From assembly GCF_017115085.1 (NCBI RefSeq), contig NZ_JABXKJ010000204.1, positions 1 to 33,198 of the forward strand: a stretch of DNA of 33,198 nucleotides. Direction: 5' to 3'. A program made the position numbers and the translations under genes. Shown here one piece after another: positions 8,439 to 16,921 of this stretch. Each line of letters begins with the position of its first letter. Positions within the stretch are counted from its first letter, which is position 1. Origin of the DNA: Nostoc sp. NMS7 (lineage in GTDB: Bacteria; Cyanobacteriota; Cyanobacteriia; Cyanobacteriales; Nostocaceae). The notes under the pieces were generated by a model, which was not told the origin of the DNA, did not search any database, and saw nothing but the letters and a program-made list of their open reading frames with translations.

Positions 8439-9113
8439 ATGAAACCTGTTTTGCGTAAAGGTCAACTAACAACATGGAAGGATGACAAGGGTTTTGGCTT
8501 TATTCGCTCCAGTGATGGCAGTCAAGACGTTTTTCTTCATATCACTGCGCTCAAAGAAACAAATCATCGTCCACAAGTTGGTGATGTGATTTGCTATCAG
8601 CTAACGGTTGGTAAAGACGGTAGAATTCATGCTTACAACGCCTTCATTGAAGAATTTGTATCCAAACCTATGCCGATCGGGTCATCTTTCGCAATCGAGA
8701 AAGAAACATTCCAACCTAAAGCTAAATATTCTTTAATGTTCGAGGTCTTGCTCTTATCTTTATTACCAGCTTTAGGAGCAATGCATTTTGCATTGACGAC
8801 TTTCAACCCAATTTTTTTGATTCTCTATCCTGTGATGAGTTTTATTACCTTTGCACTGTATGCCGATGATAAATCTCGTGCAAAGCAGGGGCGTTGGAGA
8901 ATACCAGAAAAGAGATTACATCTGTGTGAACTCATGGGTGGATGGTTAGGGGGATTCATCGCCCAACGAAGATTACGTCACAAAAATAGGAAGGTTTCAT
9001 ACCAAGTTGTATTTTGGGTAATAGTAGCTATTCATCTGATATTTTGGTTGGATTGGCTTTTCTTTGAGAGAAGACTGGTGGGTTTATTTATTAGCATTGT
9101 TTCTAGAGGATAG
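8439..9113 (+). CDS. Cold-shock-domain and DUF1294 membrane protein
   Basis: 224 residues with two parts. Residues 5-70 are a cold-shock (OB-fold) domain with RNP1 KGFGFI (17-22) and RNP2 VFLHI (31-35), which bind single-stranded nucleic acid. After a linker come two hydrophobic helices (about 99-119 and 123-141), then the DUF1294 signature YADDKSRAKQGRWRIPEKRL (141-160) with HLCELMGGWLGG, and another hydrophobic segment (about 188-208). The CSD-DUF1294 fusion is widespread in bacteria but its job is unknown. It would place a nucleic-acid-binding domain at the inner membrane. It diverges from DUF1995 with 135 bp between. Confidence 0.88.
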   Translation: MKPVLRKGQLTTWKDDKGFGFIRSSDGSQDVFLHITALKETNHRPQVGDVICYQLTVGKDGRIHAYNAFIEEFVSKPMPIGSSFAIEKETFQPKAKYSLMFEVLLLSLLPALGAMHFALTTFNPIFLILYPVMSFITFALYADDKSRAKQGRWRIPEKRLHLCELMGGWLGGFIAQRRLRHKNRKVSYQVVFWVIVAIHLIFWLDWLFFERRLVGLFISIVSRG

Positions 9114-9236
9114 CAGAGAAAATAAGCAAAACAAACTCCTCTATCGAGATTCTCTGACTACTTGCCCATTTTTCGAGCTGCTGTTGAAGTTGGGGAGGAA
9201 ATCTCAATTGAAGAAGTGCGATCGCATCAAAGACAC

Positions 9237-9283
9237 ACTCAAAATTTTACCTGTTGGCAAAAAACTCGTTTAAGGCTTTCAGC
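9237..9283 (+). repeat. Diverged direct repeat, copy A
   Basis: The 47 bases starting ACTCAAAATTTTACCTGTTG match 9539-9585 at about 39 of 47 positions. The two copies flank the 58-residue membrane-protein gene. Copy A reads TQNFTCWQKTRLRLSATVT before a stop, against MTQNITFWEKTCLTLSAALL for copy B, so both may come from the start of one small gene. Confidence 0.6.
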
Positions 9284-9304
9284 GACAGTGACATAGAGCG
9301 CCAA

Positions 9305-9481
9305 TCAGATAAAACCTAGATATTTTGATACGCGATAGCCAAGCCAAATCCCCACAAGGCCACCAATGACGCCCAAGAGGATCGAGGTGAACGATAGCAA
9401 ACTTCCACCCCACAACGCAGGGATGTAGCTGCCAATCGTAGAGCCAAGAAACATCCCAATTCCAATGATGGTTTTACTCAT
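9305..9481 (-). CDS. Small membrane protein, 58 residues
   Basis: The ATG at 9481 opens a 58-codon frame ending in TGA at 9305-9307. The product begins MSKTIIGIGMFLGSTIGSYI and continues through PALWGG to a hydrophobic stretch GVIGGLVGIWLGYR and the end YLGFI. It shows two glycine-rich transmembrane segments (about 3-20 and 29-49) separated by a PALWGG turn. The pattern of a helix hairpin with Gly packing motifs and a basic end is that of a genuine small inner-membrane protein. AAGG lies about 12 nt upstream as a weak ribosome-binding site. I recall similar short proteins in cyanobacteria but cannot name a family. Function unknown. Confidence 0.65.
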   Translation of the reverse strand: MSKTIIGIGMFLGSTIGSYIPALWGGSLLSFTSILLGVIGGLVGIWLGYRVSKYLGFI

Positions 9482-9538
9482 TCCAGAAAAGCCTTAATCA
9501 AAAGTAATGAAAATAAGTCATGCTTGAACTCCTTTATG

Positions 9539-9585
9539 ACTCAAAATATTACCTTTTGGGAAAAGACTTGTTTAACCCTTTCGGC
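9539..9585 (+). repeat. Diverged direct repeat, copy B
   Basis: Counterpart of 9237-9283, about 83% identical by eye. It sits at the start of a weak open frame (9524-9799) whose later part is dispersed-repeat sequence containing GGGGAAACCCCAGCAACGCAATG-like bases, similar to 29020-29046. Confidence 0.6.
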
Positions 9586-9767
9586 AGCGTTGCTAATTAG
9601 ATGTATGAATCTTATTGTAGAAACGCAAAATCATTGTGGTAAAAGCGTAAACGCCAGGGACACTTGCCTCTCCTGTTCACAGACGCTTTTACTAGCTTGC
9701 TTAAGAGTAGGGGTACAACCGGGGAAACCCCAGCAACGCAATGTCATGACACATAGCCTATTCACAA

Positions 9768-10169
9768 CTACTCAACCCAGTTTTCTAATAGGAGCGTAGG
9801 AATACGAGAAAACTCTCGCACATTATTGGTGACGAAGGTAACTTCTAAACTCAGTGCATGAGAAGCAATGAGCATATCCATTGCACCAATAATAAGTCCT
9901 CTACTTTCGAGATCGCTTCTGATGCTGCCGTAAATTGTCGCAGATGCTTGATTAAATTCGACAATTTCTAGAGGTAGCAGAAATTGCAGCAGGGCGATGC
10001 GGTTTTTCTCTTGCTGTTGGCTTTTGGCAACTCCATATTCAAGTTCGGCAACGGAGATGGAGGAGATACCGACATCAGAAATGCTAAGGGTTTGGAATTT
10101 ATCCAGTACTTTTTGGGGTTTTTGCTTGATGAGGTAAATGCAGATGTTGGTATCAAGCAGGTATCGCAT
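9768..10169 (-). CDS. vapC: VapC-type PIN-domain ribonuclease toxin
   Basis: 133 residues, normal VapC length. MRYLLDTNICIYLI at the start supplies D6; E42 lies in SVAELEYG; D98 lies in GAMDMLIASHAL. These are the metal-binding acidic residues of PIN nucleases. The C-terminal FVTNNVREFSRIP fits, with asparagines where some homologues have aspartate. VapC toxins cleave tRNA or rRNA and are neutralised by the cognate VapB; the target cannot be told from sequence. The ATG at 10169 is one base after the vapB stop, so the pair is coupled. The gene is complete. Confidence 0.92.
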   Translation of the reverse strand: MRYLLDTNICIYLIKQKPQKVLDKFQTLSISDVGISSISVAELEYGVAKSQQQEKNRIALLQFLLPLEIVEFNQASATIYGSIRSDLESRGLIIGAMDMLIASHALSLEVTFVTNNVREFSRIPTLLLENWVE

Positions 10170-10170
10170 T

Positions 10171-10398
10171 TTAGAAGTTCTCTCTGGTTTCGAGGAGTGG
10201 CTGATCTCTAGAATTCATGAAGTCATCGGAGAAGTTGTCTAGACTATCGGTCAGGGATTCCCAAGGGTTGTCTTTGGCAATCAAGACAATGGCGTTACCA
10301 ATTTTTTTGATATAAACTTCAGTACCAGTGAGTTGAAAGTCTTCAGGCAAAATGACGATTTGGTGAGTACCATCAGTGGTGAGTTTAGCAGTGTTCAT
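10171..10398 (-). CDS. vapB: VapB-type antitoxin
   Basis: 75 residues. The N-terminal part (residues about 3-45: TAKLTTDGTHQIVILPEDF, then GTEVYIKKIGNAIVL) is a swapped-hairpin AbrB-type DNA-binding domain typical of VapB. The acidic C-terminal tail WESLTDSLDNFSDDFM is the usual toxin-binding segment. The stop is one base from vapC. It starts 34 bp after the stop of the large ATPase gene on the same strand, so it may be transcribed from that gene as well as from its own promoter. Confidence 0.9.
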   Translation of the reverse strand: MNTAKLTTDGTHQIVILPEDFQLTGTEVYIKKIGNAIVLIAKDNPWESLTDSLDNFSDDFMNSRDQPLLETRENF

Positions 10399-10432
10399 GA
10401 TGTTGTTCTTAAATTAGCTAGTATTTCGTAAC

Positions 10433-13400
10433 TTAGTCGTGCATGAAGTCCCGCTTCTTTTCTGTTTCAATTTCTTCCCGTAACCACTGAATACGTTGCT
10501 CTACATATTGCTTATGTTCCAGAAAATCTAACCTCTTGAAAAGGAAAAGTGGAAGCAGTGATTCTAAATACTCAACGTCCTTCTGATATACGAGAACCCA
10601 ACTTCCTGAGCTACTCCGAGAGCTAGGTTCTAGGCGAAGTTTTTTAAAGTCCTCAAACTTTTTGTTATGCTTTATAAAAAAGTCAACAAATGAACGTCTT
10701 CTTTGATATGAGAAGTTTGTAACTATATCAAATATAAACTGGATAAACGGAATGTTATCACATCGAAATTCTAGTAATTTCATCAGGATATGATCTTGCC
10801 GCTCCCACAAAGTTTCATTATCTTTTCCATCTGCACTAAGAATAAAAAATTTGCTAAGTCTAATAGAGCCTAAGCTAAGATACTCCTCATCCCGTTGATA
10901 AACATATTTAATTATCTGGCTCATCAGGTTCTCATAGTTGTCACATCGCCAGAGGAAGGAATAATTTTGTCCATTATCAAAATGATATGATTGATATTTT
11001 TGGTGGTAAATCCAATCCATGTATTCAAGGATGAATTCTGGATCGCGTTTCAGGATATGAGCAAAATATTGTCCATTATCATCTATATCCCAATCATTTT
11101 TCAGGACTTGAAGATAAGCTTTTTTCAATACATTCAATTGATTATCGAAAAGGTTAAGCAAAACTGTACTGACTTGGTATCTATCAAATAAGCATGATAA
11201 GGGATAATATTTATTGGAGTTTTTAGATACATTTTCCACGAGGATTTCGACTATCTTAAGCAAGACATTTTCATCGAACACATGATATTTTAGAACGAAG
11301 CTCAAATCGTCTGGTATCTCACTTGCCTCACTTTCTCTATAGAGGCTATAAAGCTGAACTATATGTTCATTTGTAATCATTTCTTGAGGTAATAAACGAT
11401 AAAAGTCAAACAACCACTTTCTTTTTAAAGAATAATAACTTTGGTTGAGAACTTCATAAGTTTTTTGAATGCCTAAAATTTTAATTAGGTGATTAATAAG
11501 TCGAGAATCATTAATCTTCAGTGGATTTCCAAAACTAATGTAATCTTTGACTACATCAGCATAGAGTTGTGGATCTCGATTTGCCAGATCAATAAGCACT
11601 CTGGCTACTTGGCTTGGAAGATGGGATGTATTATGATTTCGGCGGTCTGTTTCCTCCTGAATCTCAAGGCATTGCTCAAAGAATTGCTTGTAGTCTTCCA
11701 AGTTGTAGTTTACAAAGAAGTCTTGAATTCGTTGTTGCCTAAGTTGCTCGTATTCCTCATATTCTAGATTTAGATATCGTCTCTCTAGTTGATCAGAAAT
11801 AAGAACTTCAGACATTGCATAGGTTTTATTCGTAAATAAATCTCGCAAGGTTTCACACAATAGACATCTCCAAACATTAGCCATAATTTTCATCAAAATA
11901 ACGGTTTTATGGTCATTTTCAGAGATTTCTAATTTTTGATCCTCTAATTTATCTAAGTAGTTTTGAACTATCAGGCAATGAGAATAGCTACTGGCATCCA
12001 AATATGACTCAATGAAAGGAAGCACCTCAGATGAATCTTGGATAATTATTTCACCTATTGAGACTTTGTAACCTGATGTACTATATTGTTGAAGGAGAGT
12101 AAGCACATCTTTCTTGAGAACAGGTACTTGATAAAGTTGGAATACGCTCTGCCAAATTTCTTGTCTAAGTTCTGCCAGTTCTGGCGTTGGTGGTAAGGTG
12201 AAGTTAAAGATGTTGATTGCTTTCCCTTTCATCCTACTAGTGTTAAAATCGGTGTAAAGATAATGTTCAGCCACCGCGAGAAATAGCTTTGAAAACATTA
12301 TGTCTTCACCATCCTTAACCCACTCCCACAGTACATCAATTACTATCTGCTGGATAGCAAATCCATAACAATAGGATTCGTGATCAAACCCAAATCGTTC
12401 GGTAAGAAGGTTAAGCACTTGCGATATTTCGGTCGGTCGTTTTGTGACATACTCCAAAATAAGGTCTAACGCTATTTTGAGATTATTTTCATCTGAATAT
12501 CTGAATAACCCTAGTGTACTGAGAAGAGAAAGTGATGAAACGCTAGACTTAGCTTTAATTTCCAATTTAGAGACATCTGCTAATTCCGGTTCCATTGCGG
12601 AAATGCAGTTATGAATATATACAAGGATATCTGTTTGCTTGAGTAACCAGAACACCTCTATGAAGTGCATCAGATTTTTTTCTTCTCCTGCCTTTTGATA
12701 TATTTCCCATGCTTGATTAACATATGGACGCATTACCTCTATGATTCTTTCACTATCAAAGGCATTCATAACAGGATTGAGAACGTCAACAAGTCGATAC
12801 TGAAACTGAGGGAAAAAGTGATTTAGGAGAGTAGTAAAATTGAGTAATTTTTCCTTAAAGAGGGCAAGGTAAAAAAGGTAAGTACCGAGAACTTGATCAG
12901 AGACTCGCACGATCTCATTCTCGTATATATCGAGCAATTCATGATCATGTAGCTGGCGAACAGCCTTCCAAAAAACTTCTTGGCTAATACCGAATGCTAT
13001 CTCAATTTCCTCCATCATCTTTTCATTTGAACAATCTACCGTCCTAAAAAATGCAACAATTCCAGCAGCTTTCAAGAGGTTTTCGTCACCGAGTTCTTGC
13101 AAATCTTTTCGGATTGAAGAATAATACTCGTCGTAAAGATTAGATACGTTATTAATACTATCAAGTCTATTTTCTCGTTTTGCTAACAGTGCAGCCATGA
13201 TTGCAAGACGAGGATTTCCTTGTGCAATATCGGCAATTCTGTTGAGATAGAGGTGATTAAGAATTTCGTACTCATCCTTAAGTATTTGCTTTATCTGATT
13301 CTCGTCTAGAGAGTTTAGCTCTATCTCAGTCCGATTTTTATAGGACTGCGCTAATTCTTTAACTTTTTCAAAGGCATAATCTCGAACGGTAGCAATGACC

Positions 13401-13738
13401 TTGATTTGTTGATCCTCGCGTTGGTCATGAAGGATTTGAATAAAGTATTCAAATGAGTTGACCCGATTCGCATCATCTACAAAAATGAGGTGACAGCCCG
13501 GTTCTGAAAAATAGACACGGAGATCCTCAAAAATATTTGCTCCTCGAATAAAAATACATCTAACCTGATATTCAGGCTGACTGACTAAAAACTGATTGCA
13601 ACATTCGAGCGCCAATCGAGATTTACCAATGCCTGCTTTGCCAGACACAATAACAAGATTACTGTTATTCAATCCTTGCGATACTTGCTCTAACTCTTCC
13701 TCTCGAAAGTGGAAAGTTGTATTAATAATTTTTGACAT
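10433..13738 (-). CDS. Large STAND-like ATPase of unrecognised type (candidate defence gene)
   Basis: 1101 residues. The P-loop domain is at the extreme N-terminus: Walker A GKAGIGKS (33-40), Walker B HLIFVDDA (83-90, acidic D88/D89), a sensor-like VIATVRD (114-120) and GNPRLAI (174-180), which matches the GxP motif starting the winged helix of STAND NTPases. The remaining about 850 residues are predominantly helical, without a repeat, nuclease, protease, TIR or membrane segment that I can recognise. A basic/polar patch EPSSRSSSGSW lies near residue 1043, and the end is charged and coiled-coil-like. STAND proteins are signal-activated switches, and many bacterial ones (Avs and relatives) sense phage, but those usually carry an N-terminal effector, which is absent here. 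It lies 42 bp from a cysteine desulfurase and 34 bp from vapBC on one strand, and contains no HIP1 site. The ATPase fold is firm; defence is inference. Confidence 0.75.
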   Translation of the reverse strand: MSKIINTTFHFREEELEQVSQGLNNSNLVIVSGKAGIGKSRLALECCNQFLVSQPEYQVRCIFIRGANIFEDLRVYFSEPGCHLIFVDDANRVNSFEYFIQILHDQREDQQIKVIATVRDYAFEKVKELAQSYKNRTEIELNSLDENQIKQILKDEYEILNHLYLNRIADIAQGNPRLAIMAALLAKRENRLDSINNVSNLYDEYYSSIRKDLQELGDENLLKAAGIVAFFRTVDCSNEKMMEEIEIAFGISQEVFWKAVRQLHDHELLDIYENEIVRVSDQVLGTYLFYLALFKEKLLNFTTLLNHFFPQFQYRLVDVLNPVMNAFDSERIIEVMRPYVNQAWEIYQKAGEEKNLMHFIEVFWLLKQTDILVYIHNCISAMEPELADVSKLEIKAKSSVSSLSLLSTLGLFRYSDENNLKIALDLILEYVTKRPTEISQVLNLLTERFGFDHESYCYGFAIQQIVIDVLWEWVKDGEDIMFSKLFLAVAEHYLYTDFNTSRMKGKAINIFNFTLPPTPELAELRQEIWQSVFQLYQVPVLKKDVLTLLQQYSTSGYKVSIGEIIIQDSSEVLPFIESYLDASSYSHCLIVQNYLDKLEDQKLEISENDHKTVILMKIMANVWRCLLCETLRDLFTNKTYAMSEVLISDQLERRYLNLEYEEYEQLRQQRIQDFFVNYNLEDYKQFFEQCLEIQEETDRRNHNTSHLPSQVARVLIDLANRDPQLYADVVKDYISFGNPLKINDSRLINHLIKILGIQKTYEVLNQSYYSLKRKWLFDFYRLLPQEMITNEHIVQLYSLYRESEASEIPDDLSFVLKYHVFDENVLLKIVEILVENVSKNSNKYYPLSCLFDRYQVSTVLLNLFDNQLNVLKKAYLQVLKNDWDIDDNGQYFAHILKRDPEFILEYMDWIYHQKYQSYHFDNGQNYSFLWRCDNYENLMSQIIKYVYQRDEEYLSLGSIRLSKFFILSADGKDNETLWERQDHILMKLLEFRCDNIPFIQFIFDIVTNFSYQRRRSFVDFFIKHNKKFEDFKKLRLEPSSRSSSGSWVLVYQKDVEYLESLLPLFLFKRLDFLEHKQYVEQRIQWLREEIETEKKRDFMHD

Positions 13739-13780
13739 ATAAATTTACACGGTTGAAATCTGAATAGCGTTGCCAATAAT

Positions 13781-14950
13781 TTAACGCTTAACTAAAGATA
13801 AATCTGGTGTCAGCCTCTGCAAAACTTGCTTCAACACCATCACTGTCCAATCTATATCAGCTTCAGTGGTATCACGCCCCAATGTGATGCGAATTCCCCC
13901 CAAAGCAGCTTTTTCTGAATAACCCATCGCTAACAATATCGGACTAGGGCTAAGTTTACCACTGTGACAGGCAGCACCAGCACTGATGCCGATGCCAGCA
14001 AGGTTTAACTGTCGTACCAAGGTTTTCCCACTGAGTTTTTTCCCGTCGGCGTTTTCTAGGCACATACTGACATGGTGAGGTAAACGATCGCTAATATCCC
14101 CAGTAGGAATTAAACCCGGAATTTCAGCTAATTGGGCAAAGGCGCGATCGCGTAACTCAATTAACCGTGGAGTTTCTGTAGCTAATTCTTGCGCTGCTAA
14201 TTCTGCTGCTACACCAAATCCCGCAATTATCGGTACTGCTTGCGTACCAGAACGTAGTCCTATTTCTTGTCCACCACCACCCAATAAAGGCATCAAATCC
14301 ACACCAGGACGTACATACAACGCCCCTGCACCTTGAGGCCCATATATTTTATGACTGGAAAGGCTAAGTAAGTCTACTGATAGTTCTTGCACATCTATAG
14401 GTAAGCGTCCGGCAACTTGCACCGCATCTGTGTGGAACAAAGCCCCATGCGATCGCACAATTTTACCCAGTTCTGCGATCGGTTGCACTGTCCCAACTTC
14501 ACTTTGACCGTAAATTACAGAAACTAAGGCTGTGTTATGTCGCAATGCGGCTTTTAAATCTAGGGGGTTAACTCTGCCTTTCACATCTACAGACAAGCGC
14601 GTAACTTCCCAACCCCACATTTCTAGCAACCGGACTGTCTCAGAAATTGCGGAATGCTCGACGCTGGAGATAATTAGATGTTGAGGAACAGCATATAACC
14701 GAGCCACACCCATAATTGCCAAATTATCTGCCTCAGTGCCGCCAGAGGTAAAAATGATCGATTCAGAAGTGGCGGCGTTAATTAAACCAGCAACTTCAAT
14801 TCTGGCTTGTTCCACAACCGTTGCCGCCCGTTGTCCCCACTCATGTAAGCTGGAAGGATTGCCCCACTGTTGAGTGAGGACTGTTTGCATAACTGCGATC
14901 GCTTCTTTTCGAGTTGGTGTAGTGGCGCTGTAATCTAGATAAATTTGCAT
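13781..14950 (-). CDS. Cysteine desulfurase (NifS/IscS-like)
   Basis: 389 residues, class V PLP-dependent aminotransferase fold. Sequence marks are DYSATTP (6-12), TSGGTEADN (68-76), VEHSAI (97-102, H99 stacks on PLP), TDAVQ (174-178, D175), SSHKIYGP (198-205, K201 forms the Schiff base) and SAGAACHSGK (323-332) with catalytic C328. It takes sulfur from cysteine as a persulfide for Fe-S cluster and thio-cofactor assembly. No iscU/nifU or other Fe-S gene is nearby, so the target pathway is open. HIP1 sites at 14144, 14449 and 14895 contrast with the HIP1-free gene downstream. The ATPase start is 42 bp past its stop, and co-transcription is possible. Confidence 0.93.
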   Translation of the reverse strand: MQIYLDYSATTPTRKEAIAVMQTVLTQQWGNPSSLHEWGQRAATVVEQARIEVAGLINAATSESIIFTSGGTEADNLAIMGVARLYAVPQHLIISSVEHSAISETVRLLEMWGWEVTRLSVDVKGRVNPLDLKAALRHNTALVSVIYGQSEVGTVQPIAELGKIVRSHGALFHTDAVQVAGRLPIDVQELSVDLLSLSSHKIYGPQGAGALYVRPGVDLMPLLGGGGQEIGLRSGTQAVPIIAGFGVAAELAAQELATETPRLIELRDRAFAQLAEIPGLIPTGDISDRLPHHVSMCLENADGKKLSGKTLVRQLNLAGIGISAGAACHSGKLSPSPILLAMGYSEKAALGGIRITLGRDTTEADIDWTVMVLKQVLQRLTPDLSLVKR

Positions 14951-15442
14951 ATAACCGATAATGGTGAGAACACACGCTGGTAATAGTTAATCTTGTCAGC
15001 ATATAGAGTTTTTGTGGACAAATCCTAAAAAAAATCTCTGTAATTCTGCCTCTAGCAGTGGATTTTTCCCTTTACTTGGAAAGCTATTTCTCTACTTAGG
15101 AATAGAATTCAATAACATATAATTTATGTCCCTGGCTTACCTCACCCTCAATCCCTCTCCGATATATTGGAGAGGGAAGCTAGAGATAGGATGAAGTTTT
15201 GCATTTTATTTAATCTACATTCGTTAATTCAGAACACAAAATTTTGGGAATGATAAATATAGCGGTTCTCAATTCGGTGCAATAGAGTTTTAACCTCTCT
15301 CTAAACCTTTCGCCTACAAGGGTAGAGGCTTTGAATCTTACTCCCCAACGCTAGTAGGGAAGGGGTTGGGGGTTAGGTTTTCTATTTAACTTAAGTGAAA
15401 ATCGCCTTATATCCACTCTCAATCCACTTTTAACAGATTACA
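14951..15442. other. Intergenic region with hairpin repeats
   Basis: No gene is seen in these 492 bases. TCCCTCTCC (15152-15160) pairs with GGAGAGGGA (15169-15177), and CCCCAAC (15343-15349) pairs with GTTGGGG (15365-15371). Both are C/G-rich palindromic sequences of the kind scattered between Nostoc genes. The region separates divergent genes and must carry their promoters. Confidence 0.6.
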
Positions 15443-16921
15443 GTGCAACTTATCTCTAGACAAAGATATTTTTTATATATCTTTTTACTGATCTTTCCCC
15501 TCACTGGTTGTCAACGAGTCCAGTCTTACAATCAGCGTCCAGCACCCTTACCACAAGATCCGTTAGTTCAAGTTTACTTTAACCATTCTGAATCTTCAGA
15601 ATACAAAGAAGCTTACCGTCAGCAAACTCGCCTGGGGGATGATTTAGAAAAACAGATTGTCGATGCTATTACGCACGCTAAATCTACAGTAGATGTTGCA
15701 GTGCAAGAATTACGTTTACCCAGAGTTGCCCAAGCATTGGTTGAGAGACAAAAAGCTGGGGTAAAAGTCAGGATAATTTTAGAAAATACCTATAGCCGAC
15801 CTTGGAGTAGCTTTACATCTGCTGAAGTAGGTAAGTTAGATAAAAGAGAACAGGAACGCTATCACGAATTTCGCCAATTTCTTGATATTAACCAAGATAA
15901 TCAACTCAGTCTAGCCGAAATAAATCAAAGAGATGCTTTGATAATTTTGCAGAATGCCAAAATTCCCTGGATAGATGATCGAGCAGATGGTTCAGCAGGT
16001 AGCAGTTTGATGCATCACAAATTTGTGATTCTGGATAATCGTGTTGTAATTATCACTTCGGCAAATTTTACTTTAAGTGATACTTCTGGTGATTTTACAA
16101 ATTCCAGCAGTTTAGGTAATCCCAATAATTTATTGCAGATTGACAGCACGGAATTAGCATCTTTATTTACACAAGAGTTTAACATCTTATGGGGAGATGG
16201 GCCGGGAGGTCAGCCAGATAGTCAATTTGGTTTAAAAAAGCCGATGCGTTTACCTAAACAAATAACTTTAGGTAACACCCAAATTACTGTGCAATTTTCG
16301 CCTACTTCTCCAACTCAACCTTGGAGTAACAGTAGTAATGGTTTAATTGGTAAAACTTTAGATTCAGCAACCAAATCTATTGATATGGCGTTATTCGTCT
16401 TTTCAGAACAGTGTCTGGCCAATATTTTAGAAAATCGCCATCAACAAAATGTGCAAATTCGCGCTTTGATTGAACCACAATTTGCTTATCGTCCTTATAG
16501 CGAAGCATTGGATATGATGGGGGTTGCTCTCAGTAACAAATGTAAATATGAGGTTGATAACCATCCTTGGTCAAATCCAATTACGACTGTAGGTGTACCT
16601 GTGTTACCCAAAGGAGATTTATTGCATCACAAATTTGGTGTTATTGATAGTCAAACAGTAATTACAGGTTCTCATAATTGGTCAGATGCTGCTAATAGTG
16701 GTAACGATGAGACACTTGTAGTAATTGAAAGTCCCATAGTTGCTGCCCATTATGTGCGAGAATTTGCTCGTCTTTATACTAAAGTTAAACCCGGCTTACC
16801 ACCAGGAGTTCAAAAGAAAATCCAATTAGAACAAACACGATGTCCCCAGATAAAAACTTCTTCATCAACTGAGCTAAAAGCAATTAAAAAAGTAAATATC
16901 AACACCGCAAGTCTAGAATAA
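15443..16921 (+). CDS. Phospholipase D-like lipoprotein with EF-hand-like insert, 3' truncated
   Basis: 492 residues. A lipoprotein signal peptide ends in the lipobox LTGC (C23), so it is probably anchored to a membrane outside the cytoplasm. Two HxKx4D motifs, H191/K193/D198 and H395/K397/D402, each followed by a SAN/SHN segment, make the paired active site of the phospholipase D superfamily, which includes lipases and nucleases. Between the first half and its HKD lies DINQDNQLSLAE (148-159), a perfect 12-position EF-hand calcium loop. The last residues, KVNINTASLE, start a ComEA-type helix-hairpin-helix that is cut by TAA; the rest survives as decayed DNA to 17078. The start is GTG at 15443, immediately before the signal peptide. 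The catalytic part looks intact. Substrate unknown. Confidence 0.88.
   Translation: MQLISRQRYFLYIFLLIFPLTGCQRVQSYNQRPAPLPQDPLVQVYFNHSESSEYKEAYRQQTRLGDDLEKQIVDAITHAKSTVDVAVQELRLPRVAQALVERQKAGVKVRIILENTYSRPWSSFTSAEVGKLDKREQERYHEFRQFLDINQDNQLSLAEINQRDALIILQNAKIPWIDDRADGSAGSSLMHHKFVILDNRVVIITSANFTLSDTSGDFTNSSSLGNPNNLLQIDSTELASLFTQEFNILWGDGPGGQPDSQFGLKKPMRLPKQITLGNTQITVQFSPTSPTQPWSNSSNGLIGKTLDSATKSIDMALFVFSEQCLANILENRHQQNVQIRALIEPQFAYRPYSEALDMMGVALSNKCKYEVDNHPWSNPITTVGVPVLPKGDLLHHKFGVIDSQTVITGSHNWSDAANSGNDETLVVIESPIVAAHYVREFARLYTKVKPGLPPGVQKKIQLEQTRCPQIKTSSSTELKAIKKVNINTASLE

Noticed and set aside
9524..9799. Plus-strand frame of 91 codons
   Set aside because: Its start is the diverged 47-bp repeat and its later half is dispersed-repeat sequence; it also overlaps the end of vapC.
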